Source: JACPUX01 sp964517465 (GTDB taxonomy: Bacteria > Pseudomonadota > Gammaproteobacteria > Burkholderiales > Casimicrobiaceae). Taken from it: a stretch of 64,000 nucleotides of DNA. This document shows, one piece after another, positions 43,219 to 50,586 of this stretch. Position 1 is the stretch's first letter. The number at the start of each line of letters is the position of its first letter. A program made the translations under genes and the position numbers. Under the pieces are notes generated by a model. The model was not told the origin of the DNA, searched no databases, and saw only the letters and a program-made list of their open reading frames with translations. The stretch covers positions 54,939 through 118,938 of the forward strand of contig CAZFEK010000004.1 of NCBI GenBank assembly GCA_964517465.1, in the 5' to 3' direction.

Positions 43219-44379
43219 TCATGGGCTTGGGGAACCGCGCATTATAGCCGTTTTTTCGGCAAATTCAACCAGTTGTCGGCACAGATCGGGTTGACCGGCG
43301 AGATGTGAGGCCCAGGCCTGGGCGCCCGCCACATCGGCCTCGCCTTGGGCTGCAAATCGCAACCAGGCCGCCTGCACGCCGCCTTCGCCAGACCAGGCCC
43401 GTGTGAGGTCCGCCAAGGCTTTCCCGGCCGACGCGGGAAAATACACCCCCTGGCGCAGCAGGAAAGCGGCGAGTTTGGCGAGGTGTGCGCTTGCCTCCTG
43501 CCGGTAGGGCTGCCAGATCATGGGCCGCGCCGCCCACTGGGCACGCACGAAAGAGTCCTCCCCGCGCACAAAATTGAGGTCGCAGGCCCAAAGCAGCGTG
43601 TCGAAAGCCTCTTGCGGGAGGAAAGGGTACACCCTCAGCGTCAGCGCGCCGCGCTGCTCCTGCGCCCCGCAGGGCAGCGTCGCTCGACCCCAAAAGGGAG
43701 CGCAGGCCGTTGCCACCGGCCCCTCGGGAACGAGGCAAAAGATCTCTTCCGCGCCATCAGCCCAGGCCTGCAAGAGTTCGGTCACCGGGCTATCGGGATA
43801 ACAAAACACCGAGACTTTGCGTCCCGCGGGTTCGACCGCGAGTGCCAGCGTTTCCCAGAACCGCAAGCGCGCCGCGGCGTCGCATTGAAAAGCGTCGCGC
43901 CGCGCCAGGAGATCGCGCTCGCGCAGCAGGCCACCGGTGGCGGGCGCAAAGCCGGGAAAGAAAAAATATTTGGTGAGCGGCAGCCGCGGATGGCGCGAGG
44001 GCAAACCGTGATGGTCCTCGACCCAGGCTTCCGCCGAGAGGTATTCGAGGTTGATCCATACCGGCGCAAGTGTGCATCGCGCCATCGCTTCTACGAACGC
44101 CTCCGGCAAGGCGCAGCCGAAGGCCTCGATCACCACCTGGCCGGGCTCGACTTCGGTCCAGGGCTGCGGCCAGCGGCGCAGATCGACACCCGCAAGCCGC
44201 TGCGCCATCGCCTTGCGGTTAAAGTCCGGGACCAAAGGCGCCAGTGCTTCCACTTCGTCGATCCACAAGCGCACGCGAAAGCCGTATTCCGCGGCGAGCT
44301 GACGTGCCAGGCGCCAGCACACGCCGGCGTCGCCGAAGTTGTCGACGACCTTGCAAAAGATGTCCCAGGGTTTGCTCAT
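43219..44379 (-). CDS. earP: EF-P arginine rhamnosyltransferase EarP
   Basis: Transfers rhamnose from dTDP-rhamnose to Arg32 of EF-P. 386 residues from ATG 44379 (MSKPWDIFCKVVDNFGDAG), which carries the family motif DNFGDAGVCWRLARQL with the catalytic aspartates; an upstream extension is not family-like. The C-terminal nucleotide-sugar region contains LNFVRGEDSFVRAQWAARP and MIWQPYRQ. Same strand as efp, 16 nt apart. Confidence 0.95.
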   Translation of the reverse strand: MSKPWDIFCKVVDNFGDAGVCWRLARQLAAEYGFRVRLWIDEVEALAPLVPDFNRKAMAQRLAGVDLRRWPQPWTEVEPGQVVIEAFGCALPEAFVEAMARCTLAPVWINLEYLSAEAWVEDHHGLPSRHPRLPLTKYFFFPGFAPATGGLLRERDLLARRDAFQCDAAARLRFWETLALAVEPAGRKVSVFCYPDSPVTELLQAWADGAEEIFCLVPEGPVATACAPFWGRATLPCGAQEQRGALTLRVYPFLPQEAFDTLLWACDLNFVRGEDSFVRAQWAARPMIWQPYRQEASAHLAKLAAFLLRQGVYFPASAGKALADLTRAWSGEGGVQAAWLRFAAQGEADVAGAQAWASHLAGQPDLCRQLVEFAEKTAIMRGSPSP

Positions 44380-44423
44380 GCGCCCACCACCCTTGTGCCC
44401 ATCGGTCATCATGCCATACCCCG

Positions 44424-44429
44424 TATAAT
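44424..44429 (+). promoter_or_regulatory. Candidate pdxA -10 element
   Basis: Perfect TATAAT in the earP-pdxA divergent gap, 45 nt before the pdxA ATG; no -35 of acceptable quality at 16-18 nt. Confidence 0.4.
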
Positions 44430-44474
44430 CCAAGCATCTGCCCCCGGCCCCGGGCAAACGCGCCACCCCCTGCC

Positions 44475-45470
44475 ATGTCCACGCAACCCCTAGCTGTGAT
44501 CGCGGTCACCTCCGGCGAACCGGCCGGCGTCGGCCCCGAGCTGTGCGCTCGGCTCGCCGAGGCGCACGCCGAACGCGCCTGGCCGGTGCGTCTGGTGATC
44601 TTGGGCGACGAGCATCTTCTGCGGGAGCGCGCGGCGCCTAAGGAAGCAATCTTTGCCCCTTATGGCGAGGCGCCCGGCGGCGAAGTGGTGGAGTTGCTGC
44701 ACTGCCCGCTCGCGAGGGCCGCAGTGCCCGGCCGGCTCGACCCCGGCAACAGCGGCTACGTGCTTGAACTTCTGCAGCGTTCGCTTGCGGGTTGCCTCAG
44801 CGGCGAATTCGCGGCCGTGGTCACCGCGCCGGTGCACAAAGGCATCATCAACGAGGCTGGGGTGACTTTCACCGGGCACACCGAGTTCTTCGCCCAGGGT
44901 TCGCACACACCGCAAGTGGTCATGATGCTCGTCGGCGGCGGTCTGCGCGTGGCACTGGCCACTACCCACTTGCCGCTGGCCGAAGTGCCGCGAGCAATCA
45001 CGCGCGCCTCGCTCAAAGCGGTGCTCACCATACTCGAAAGCGAACTGCGCGAGAAGTTCGGTCTGGCGCGCCCGCGCATCGCCGTCTGCGGCCTCAATCC
45101 CCACGCCGGCGAGGGCGGGCACCTGGGCCGCGAGGAAATCGAAGTCATCATTCCGACCCTGGACGAGCTGCGGGCGGCGGGCATGGCGCTCGTCGGGCCG
45201 ATGCCCGCCGACACCCTGTTCATTCCCAGCCATCTCGAAGGCAGCGACGCCGTGCTCGCCATGTATCACGATCAAGGCCTGCCGGTGTTGAAACGCGCGA
45301 GTTTCGGGCAAGGCGTCAACGTGACCCTGGGTCTGCCTTTCGTGCGCACCTCGGTCGATCACGGCACCGCGCTCGATCTGGCGGGCAGCGGCCAAGCCGA
45401 CCCCGGCAGCCTCTTTGCGGCCGTGGAACTGGCCATCGACATCGTCTCGCGGAGGTCCGTGAGGCGATGA
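44475..45470 (+). CDS. pdxA: 4-hydroxythreonine-4-phosphate dehydrogenase PdxA
   Basis: NAD-dependent step of DXP-dependent pyridoxal 5'-phosphate synthesis. 331 residues from ATG 44475 (STQPLAVIAVTSGEPAGVG). Metal ligands: histidine in FTGHTEFFAQ, in TTHLPLAEV, and in AMYHDQGLPVLK. GLNPHAGEGGHLG and FVRTSVDHGTALDLAG are conserved. A longer frame begins inside earP on the other strand and is rejected. rsmA follows after 106 nt, the usual pdxA-rsmA neighbourhood but without surA. Confidence 0.96.
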   Translation: MSTQPLAVIAVTSGEPAGVGPELCARLAEAHAERAWPVRLVILGDEHLLRERAAPKEAIFAPYGEAPGGEVVELLHCPLARAAVPGRLDPGNSGYVLELLQRSLAGCLSGEFAAVVTAPVHKGIINEAGVTFTGHTEFFAQGSHTPQVVMMLVGGGLRVALATTHLPLAEVPRAITRASLKAVLTILESELREKFGLARPRIAVCGLNPHAGEGGHLGREEIEVIIPTLDELRAAGMALVGPMPADTLFIPSHLEGSDAVLAMYHDQGLPVLKRASFGQGVNVTLGLPFVRTSVDHGTALDLAGSGQADPGSLFAAVELAIDIVSRRSVRR

Positions 45471-45576
45471 AGGCGCGTTGCCGCAGTGACCAGACCAACT
45501 CCGCCCGGTCCTCGACGGCATTAACCCACCCGCCCCGTTTGCCAGCGCACAAAGCGGCGGGATTGCGAGCTAGGCA

Positions 45577-46353
45577 ATGAAACACATCCCGCGCCGCCGT
45601 TTTGGGCAGAACTTTCTTGTCGACACGCATTATCTCGACCGCATCGTCGCCGCCATTGCGCCCAAACCCGGCGACAATCTGGTCGAAATCGGGCCGGGTC
45701 TGGCCGCGCTCACGCGGCGCTTGATCGAGCGCTGCGGGCGAGTGATCGCGGTGGAAATCGACCGCGGCCTGGTGGCGCATTTGCGCGCCGAGTTCTCGGC
45801 CGAAGTACTGGAACTGCACGAGGCCGACGCCCTGGCCTTCGACTTTGCCAGCCTGGGCGAGAACCTGCGTATCGTCGGCAATCTGCCTTACAACATTTCC
45901 ACTCCCATTCTTTTTCATCTTGCCGGGTTTGCGCCGCGCGTGCGCGATCTGCACTTGATGCTGCAAAAAGAAGTGGTGCTGCGCATGGCCGCCGCGCCGG
46001 GCACGCCGGACTATGGGCGCTTGTCGGTGATGTTGCAGGCGGGTTTTGCCGTGGAGAAACTGTTCACCGTGCCGCCAGGCGCTTTTCGGCCCGCACCGAA
46101 AGTCGATTCCATGGTGGTGCGTCTTCTGCCGCTCGCGGAACGCGCGCCGACCATCGCAGACCCCAAGTTGTTCGCGGCACTGGTGGCCGCGGCCTTCGGG
46201 CAGCGGCGCAAGACCTTGCGCAATACCTTGGCGCCCTGGTTCGACGCCGCCGGTCTCGAGGCCTTGGCGGTGAATCCCGGCGCGCGGGGCGAGACGCTGG
46301 CCGTGGCCGATTACGTGCGTCTGGCCAACGCTGTGGTGCTCAAGGCTCTTTAG
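45577..46353 (+). CDS. rsmA: 16S rRNA m6(2)A1518/A1519 dimethyltransferase RsmA (KsgA)
   Basis: Dimethylates two adjacent adenines at the 3' end of 16S rRNA. 258 residues. RRRFGQNFLVDTHYLDRIV at the N-terminus, SAM loop VEIGPGLAALTRRLIE, catalytic motif GNLPYNISTPILFHL (NLPY). Its 3' end overlaps the convergent ampG-like gene by 14 bp. Confidence 0.97.
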   Translation: MKHIPRRRFGQNFLVDTHYLDRIVAAIAPKPGDNLVEIGPGLAALTRRLIERCGRVIAVEIDRGLVAHLRAEFSAEVLELHEADALAFDFASLGENLRIVGNLPYNISTPILFHLAGFAPRVRDLHLMLQKEVVLRMAAAPGTPDYGRLSVMLQAGFAVEKLFTVPPGAFRPAPKVDSMVVRLLPLAERAPTIADPKLFAALVAAAFGQRRKTLRNTLAPWFDAAGLEALAVNPGARGETLAVADYVRLANAVVLKAL

Positions 46354-47602
46354 GCGTCGCTGCGGCTTCCTCGCGCCAGGGGGCGACTTTCAGGAGCAGC
46401 AACATCCCGGGCACGGCCAGCAGGGTACAGAGCAGGAAGAAGTTGAACCACCCCGTTTGCTCGACGATCCAGCCGGTGGTGGCATTGATCACGGTGCGTG
46501 GAATAGCCATGAAGCTTGTGAACAGGGCAAACTGCGTGGCGGTATAGGGCGGGTGCGTGGCCCGGGCGATAAAGGCCACGAAGGCGGCTGTCCCCAAACC
46601 CACGCCCAGGTATTCCGCTCCGATGACCAGCCCCAAGTCCCAGCCATTGGGCTGAGGCAAAGAAGCGAGCCACGCAAAGCCCAAGATGGTCACCAACTGC
46701 ACCACACCGAACACCCAAAGGGCGCGGTTGATGCCCAGTTTCAACATCCATATCCCGCCCAACAAGCCGCCCACCACCGTGGCCCAGAGGCCGACGTTTT
46801 TGGCGATCAAGCCGATGTCGGTTTTGCTGAACCCTTTTTCGAGATAGAACGGAGTGGACAGCGCCGTGGCCATGCTGTCGCCGAGTTTGTAGAGGAAGAT
46901 GAAGCCCAATACGGTGAGTGCCGCGCTCCAGCCCGAGCGCTGAATGAACTCCCGGAAAGGTTCGACCACCGCTTCACGCAGGGTCTTGGGGCCAACTTTG
47001 GCGAGCTGCGGTTCGCTCACCAAAAGCGTCATGGCCATGCCAGGCAACATGAACAGAGCGGTAAAGAGAAACACCGAAGACCAGGGCAAATGATCAGCGA
47101 GAATGAGCGACAAAGCGCCGGGCACCAAGCCCGCGATGCGATAGGCGTTGATGTGCAGCGCATTACCCAGGCCCAGTTCGGCATCGGGCAAAATCTCGCG
47201 CCGAAAAGCGTCGAGCGCGATGTCTTGCGTGGCGCTAAAGAAAGCGACCGCCGCCGCGAGATAGGCGATGGTCCACAAATCCTGGCGCGGCGCGAACCAG
47301 CCCAAAAAGGCGATGGAGGCGAACAGGGCAATCTGCGTGGCCAACATCCAGCCGCGGCGGCGCCCCAGCGGCAGGGCATAGCGGTCGACAAAAGGCGACC
47401 AGAGGAACTTCCAGGTGTAAGGCAGTTGCACCAGGGCAAAAAGCCCGATGGCTTTGAGATCGACCTGTTCGGTCTTCAACCACGCCGGCACGAGGTTGAT
47501 CAGCAGATACAGCGGCAGCCCGGAGCTAAAACCGGTGAAGAGGCAAATCAGCATGCGGCGATTGAACATCGCCTCACGCAAGGTCGGGCCCCGGGCGCTC
47601 AT
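46340..47602 (-). CDS. ampG: AmpG-like muropeptide MFS transporter
   Basis: Major facilitator with about 12 membrane segments, 420 residues from ATG 47602 (MSARGPTLREAMFNRRMLI). AmpG-like features: LFTGFSSGLPLYLLINLVPA, PYTWKFLWSPFVDRY, SATQDIALDAFRREIL and YKLGDSMATALSTPFYLEKG. AmpG imports anhydro-muropeptides for recycling. Its ATG overlaps the metW stop (ATGA), so it lies in the metX-metW transcription unit. Confidence 0.88.
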   Translation of the reverse strand: MSARGPTLREAMFNRRMLICLFTGFSSGLPLYLLINLVPAWLKTEQVDLKAIGLFALVQLPYTWKFLWSPFVDRYALPLGRRRGWMLATQIALFASIAFLGWFAPRQDLWTIAYLAAAVAFFSATQDIALDAFRREILPDAELGLGNALHINAYRIAGLVPGALSLILADHLPWSSVFLFTALFMLPGMAMTLLVSEPQLAKVGPKTLREAVVEPFREFIQRSGWSAALTVLGFIFLYKLGDSMATALSTPFYLEKGFSKTDIGLIAKNVGLWATVVGGLLGGIWMLKLGINRALWVFGVVQLVTILGFAWLASLPQPNGWDLGLVIGAEYLGVGLGTAAFVAFIARATHPPYTATQFALFTSFMAIPRTVINATTGWIVEQTGWFNFFLLCTLLAVPGMLLLLKVAPWREEAAATPKEP

Positions 47603-48192
47603 CGGCCCGGCGCCCGGCGAATGCGATACACGGCCAAGGTGCCGAACCAGTTGGGCAGGCGCTGAACTTCTTGTCCTCCATGCAGTACGCGCCGGTCCAT
47701 GACCTCGAGTCGACGCTGGGCGCAGAAATCGTCGAAATCGAGCACCGTGCACAAATGGATGTTGGGCGTGTCATACCACTGGTAGGGCAGATCCCTGGAG
47801 ACCGGCATGCGGCCACAAAGGATTTGCCAGCGATGTTTCCAGTGCCCGAAATTGGGGAAGCTGACAATGGCCTCGCGGCCCACGCGCAGCATCTCCAGCA
47901 CGATTTCTTCAGTGTGGCGCATCGCCTGCAAGGTCTGCGAAAGAACGACGTAATCGAAGGATGCGTCGTCAAACCCGGAAAGACCGGCCTCCAGGTTGCT
48001 CTGCACCACCGAGACCCCGTTCTTCACGCACGCGAGCACGGAGGCGTCGTCGATTTCCACGCCATAACCGGAAACCTGCCGGTGTTCGCGCAAATAGGCC
48101 AGTAAGCCGCCATCGCCGCAGCCCAGGTCCAGCACCTGCGCTTGGGGGCGGATCCACTCGGCAATCAAGGAATAGTCCGGGCGGATGTTCAT
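47599..48192 (-). CDS. metW: Methionine biosynthesis protein MetW
   Basis: 197-residue class I methyltransferase-fold protein encoded next to metX. VLDLGCGDGGLLAYL is the SAM-loop region; FDYVVLSQTLQAMRH and EAIVSFPNFGHWKHR are typical of MetW. It is needed for full homoserine acyltransferase activity in several proteobacteria. Starts inside the metX stop (four-base overlap). Confidence 0.95.
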   Translation of the reverse strand: MNIRPDYSLIAEWIRPQAQVLDLGCGDGGLLAYLREHRQVSGYGVEIDDASVLACVKNGVSVVQSNLEAGLSGFDDASFDYVVLSQTLQAMRHTEEIVLEMLRVGREAIVSFPNFGHWKHRWQILCGRMPVSRDLPYQWYDTPNIHLCTVLDFDDFCAQRRLEVMDRRVLHGGQEVQRLPNWFGTLAVYRIRRAPGR

Positions 48193-49349
48193 GATTGAAG
48201 CCCCGCCGCAATGCGGTCGAAGTAAGCCCGCACCAGCGCATGGTAGCGCGTGTCGTCCAGAAGAAAGGCGTCGTGACCGTGGGGCGCGGCGATCTCCGCG
48301 TAGCTCACGTCCCGCCGATTATCGATGAGCGCCTTGACGATTTCGCGCGAGCGCTGCGGAGAAAAGCGCCAGTCGGTGGTGAAAGAAACCACCAGAAAAC
48401 GCGCCAATGCGGGCTCCAGGGCGCGGCGCAAATCGCCGCCAAAAGCCGCGGCGGGGTCGAAGTAGTCCAGTGCCTTGGTGATGCGCAAATAGGTGTTGGC
48501 ATCGAAGTATTCGGAGAACTTGTCGCCTTGGTAGCGCAAGTAAGATTCGATCTGGAACTCCGGCTCGAAGCTGTAGCGCAAGCCGTTGCGCAACTGGCGC
48601 CCGAATTTCTCGGCCATCTGATCGTCGGACAGATAGGTGATGTGGCCGATCATGCGCGCGACGCGTAAGCCGCGCCGCGGCGTGACGGCGGCATCATAAA
48701 AATGCCCGGCATGGAACTCCGGATCGGTCATGATGGCGGCGCGCGCCACCTCATTGAAGGCGATGTTCTGCGCCGAAAGATTGGGTGCGGCGGCGATCAC
48801 CAAGGCATGCGCCACGCGCTGCGGGTGGCGGATGGTCCAGGCGAGCGCCTGCATGCCGCCGAGGCTGCCGCCCATCACCGCGGCAAAACGCGCGATGCCC
48901 AGGGCATCGGCGACACGCGCCTGGGCATCGACCCAATCTTCCACGGTGACGACCGGGAAGTCGGCCCCGTAGGGGCGGCCCGTCGCGGAATCGAGATCCA
49001 TGGGGCCGGTCGAGCCAAAACAGGAGCCGAGATTGTTCACGCCCACGACAAAAAAGCGCGTGGTATCCAGGGGCTTGCCCGGCCCCACCATGTTGTCCCA
49101 CCAGCCCTCGCTATTAACCTGGTCGGCATAAACACCGGCGACATGATGCGAGGCGTTCAGGGCATGGCAGACCAGCACCGCATTGTCGCGCGCCGCATTC
49201 AATCGCCCATAGGTTTCGATCATCAAATGATAGGGGCCGAAGGCGCGCCCGCATTGCAAGGGCAAAGGAGCGGTGAATTCGAGCCGCTGCGCTTGGACGA
49301 CTCCAACGGAATCCGGCGGCGTGAGGGGCAAAACCTGCATCGGCGACAT
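48189..49349 (-). CDS. metX: Homoserine O-acyltransferase MetX
   Basis: Activates homoserine for methionine synthesis. Alpha/beta hydrolase fold, 386 residues from ATG 49349 (MSPMQVLPL); ATG 49340 is an alternative. The oxyanion and substrate region is CHALNASHHVAG; nucleophile serine in VMGGSLGGMQALAW; catalytic Asp in FTTDWRFS region and His in PHGHDAFLLDD. MetX proteins with a MetW partner in betaproteobacteria are often O-succinyltransferases; donor specificity cannot be settled here. Preceded by a riboswitch-like leader. Confidence 0.95.
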   Translation of the reverse strand: MSPMQVLPLTPPDSVGVVQAQRLEFTAPLPLQCGRAFGPYHLMIETYGRLNAARDNAVLVCHALNASHHVAGVYADQVNSEGWWDNMVGPGKPLDTTRFFVVGVNNLGSCFGSTGPMDLDSATGRPYGADFPVVTVEDWVDAQARVADALGIARFAAVMGGSLGGMQALAWTIRHPQRVAHALVIAAAPNLSAQNIAFNEVARAAIMTDPEFHAGHFYDAAVTPRRGLRVARMIGHITYLSDDQMAEKFGRQLRNGLRYSFEPEFQIESYLRYQGDKFSEYFDANTYLRITKALDYFDPAAAFGGDLRRALEPALARFLVVSFTTDWRFSPQRSREIVKALIDNRRDVSYAEIAAPHGHDAFLLDDTRYHALVRAYFDRIAAGLQS

Positions 49350-49390
49350 CCATACGGCTGCACCTGGGATCAAGGCGCAGAACCGAAAGA

Positions 49391-49424
49391 AACAAAAAAC
49401 CCGATCAGCTCGGCTAATCGGGTT
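49391..49424 (-). terminator. Intrinsic terminator in the metX leader
   Basis: On the minus strand AACCCGAT (49417-49424) pairs with ATCGGGTT (49398-49405), loop of 11 nt, followed by TTTTTTGTTT. It lies between the promoter and the gene it would control, so it acts as an attenuator. Confidence 0.9.
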
Positions 49425-49432
49425 CTCACCTC

Positions 49433-49508
49433 GCTTTAGCTGATTTGCCCGGGGAGCTGGTTCCCAGCCAACCCAAGGCGCGCCCGCAAGCTGATCTCAA
49501 ATCGGCGC
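49433..49508 (-). ncRNA. SAM-II-like riboswitch aptamer upstream of metX
   Basis: P1 arms GCGCC (49504-49508) and GGCGC (49480-49484) enclose a 19-nt loop that begins GATTT and ends TTGCG, as in SAM-II (loop beginning GAUUU and ending UUGCA). The 3' segment AAATCAGCTAAAGC (49433-49446) carries the conserved AGCUAAA. GCTT (49488-49491) can pair with AAGC (49433-49436) as the pseudoknot. An additional hairpin (GCTGG/CCAGC, GAA loop) is inserted between P1 and the 3' segment. The class is judged from recall of the SAM-II consensus. Confidence 0.65.
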
Positions 49509-49514
49509 CCCGCA

Positions 49515-49543
49515 AAGTTACCGGGAGGGGGGGCGGTTGTCAA
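49515..49543 (-). promoter_or_regulatory. metX promoter
   Basis: Minus-strand TTGACA (49538-49543), 17-nt spacer, TAACTT (49515-49520). Predicted transcription start about 49508, exactly at the 5' edge of the aptamer P1 stem. Confidence 0.75.
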
Positions 49544-49544
49544 T

Positions 49545-49650
49545 TGCGAAGGGCTGGCCAAAAAACCCTGCACGGAGCCCTTTTGGAACAAAGCCATCAA
49601 CGTTGACTGGGTGCCGGCCGGGGAATAGACTGGCCAGGTTGCCGTTCGAG
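49545..49650 (+). ncRNA. Weak c-di-GMP-I (GEMM)-like leader before the IPTL-CTERM gene
   Basis: In order: AGGGCTGGCC, a CCAAAA/TTTTGG stem (49558-49563 with 49581-49586), AACAAAGCCA, and TGGCCAGGTTGCCG (49631-49644). Compare GEMM-I elements AGGGCAAACC, ACGCAAAGCC and GCCGGGUUACCG. GCCA/TGGC can form the P2 base. The resemblance is partial and the first element lacks AAA. Confidence 0.35.
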
Positions 49651-49710
49651 AGAAACCCTGTCGAGAAGACGTCCGCAAAAAATTCGCCGGTCACCACGTA
49701 AGGAGGAATC

Positions 49711-50460
49711 ATGCTTGCCAAATTATTTTGGGTCGCGTTGGTTGTGGTCCTTTTCCCCGGTGGGGCGAAAATCGCCCTCGCGCAGTCGAGCTGGGCGACC
49801 TTCGCTTATAGTATCGGTTCGAATTGTGGCGGCACTTGCGACACGCAACTCCAGCTCGCCACCAATACCGGTCCGGTTACCTTGACCGCCACCAACCGTG
49901 GATGGATTAGTTCCACGGGCGGCAACAATGGCGCCTTGGCAACCGGCAACTACATTGCGGGTTTCTGCAGCGCCACCGATAGCTGCGGCGCAAACACGCT
50001 TTGGCGCAACTGGTTCGCTTTTGCCCTCCCGGTAGGGGCTTTCGCCTCGATTTCGTCGGCGACGCTCTTACTGGAAGTGCCTGCACCTACGGCTCCTGCG
50101 CAAGGGGTCTATAACATCGGCGGGCAGTTGACCTATACGGTTTGGGACGTCAGCAGCGCAGCTTCGACGTTTACCACCGGGGCTGCCGGGCTTGCCGAAT
50201 ACACCGATCTGGGGACCGGCGCGGCTTATGGTTCTCGCGTGTATGTCCGTGCCGACGAAGGAACGGTGACTTCGGTGCCGCTTAATGCCGCCGCGGTGAC
50301 CTGGCTCAATACCCAGATCGGCCAAACCGTCGTGCTAGGCGGGGCAGCGGACTTCTTGCCTTACGGCGCAATCCCGACGCTCTCCGTTGAGGGCCTTGCG
50401 TTGCTTACCTTGCTGCTGATGGTGGCGGCAGTCGTGGGGAGACGCCGCCGCCAGAGCTAG
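49711..50460 (+). CDS. IPTL-CTERM surface/exported protein
   Basis: 249 residues. Signal peptide ends near residue 25 (KIALA|QSS). The mature part is Thr/Ser/Gly/Ala-rich, low in charge, with a few cysteines (SNCGGTCDTQ, GFCSATDSCGAN), suggesting a beta-rich extracellular domain. The C-terminus is a sorting signal: IPTLSVEGLALLTLLLMVAA followed by GRRRRQS, matching the IPTL-CTERM pattern (IPTL motif, hydrophobic helix, basic end), although the usual W after SE is replaced. Such proteins are processed by an exosortase of the XrtH type, not encoded in this window. A strong AAGGAGGAATC precedes the ATG. Biological role unknown. Confidence 0.8.
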   Translation: MLAKLFWVALVVVLFPGGAKIALAQSSWATFAYSIGSNCGGTCDTQLQLATNTGPVTLTATNRGWISSTGGNNGALATGNYIAGFCSATDSCGANTLWRNWFAFALPVGAFASISSATLLLEVPAPTAPAQGVYNIGGQLTYTVWDVSSAASTFTTGAAGLAEYTDLGTGAAYGSRVYVRADEGTVTSVPLNAAAVTWLNTQIGQTVVLGGAADFLPYGAIPTLSVEGLALLTLLLMVAAVVGRRRRQS

Positions 50461-50586
50461 ACTGCGGTATAGGCACGCCGGGCTCGCCCAGCGAACCACC
50501 CGTGCTTAAGCGGCGTTCCCTTCCGCGCACGCCGGAGGCGCACACGCGATGGTGTCGTCGCGGCCCCGGCCTTCGCCGCAGCTTAG

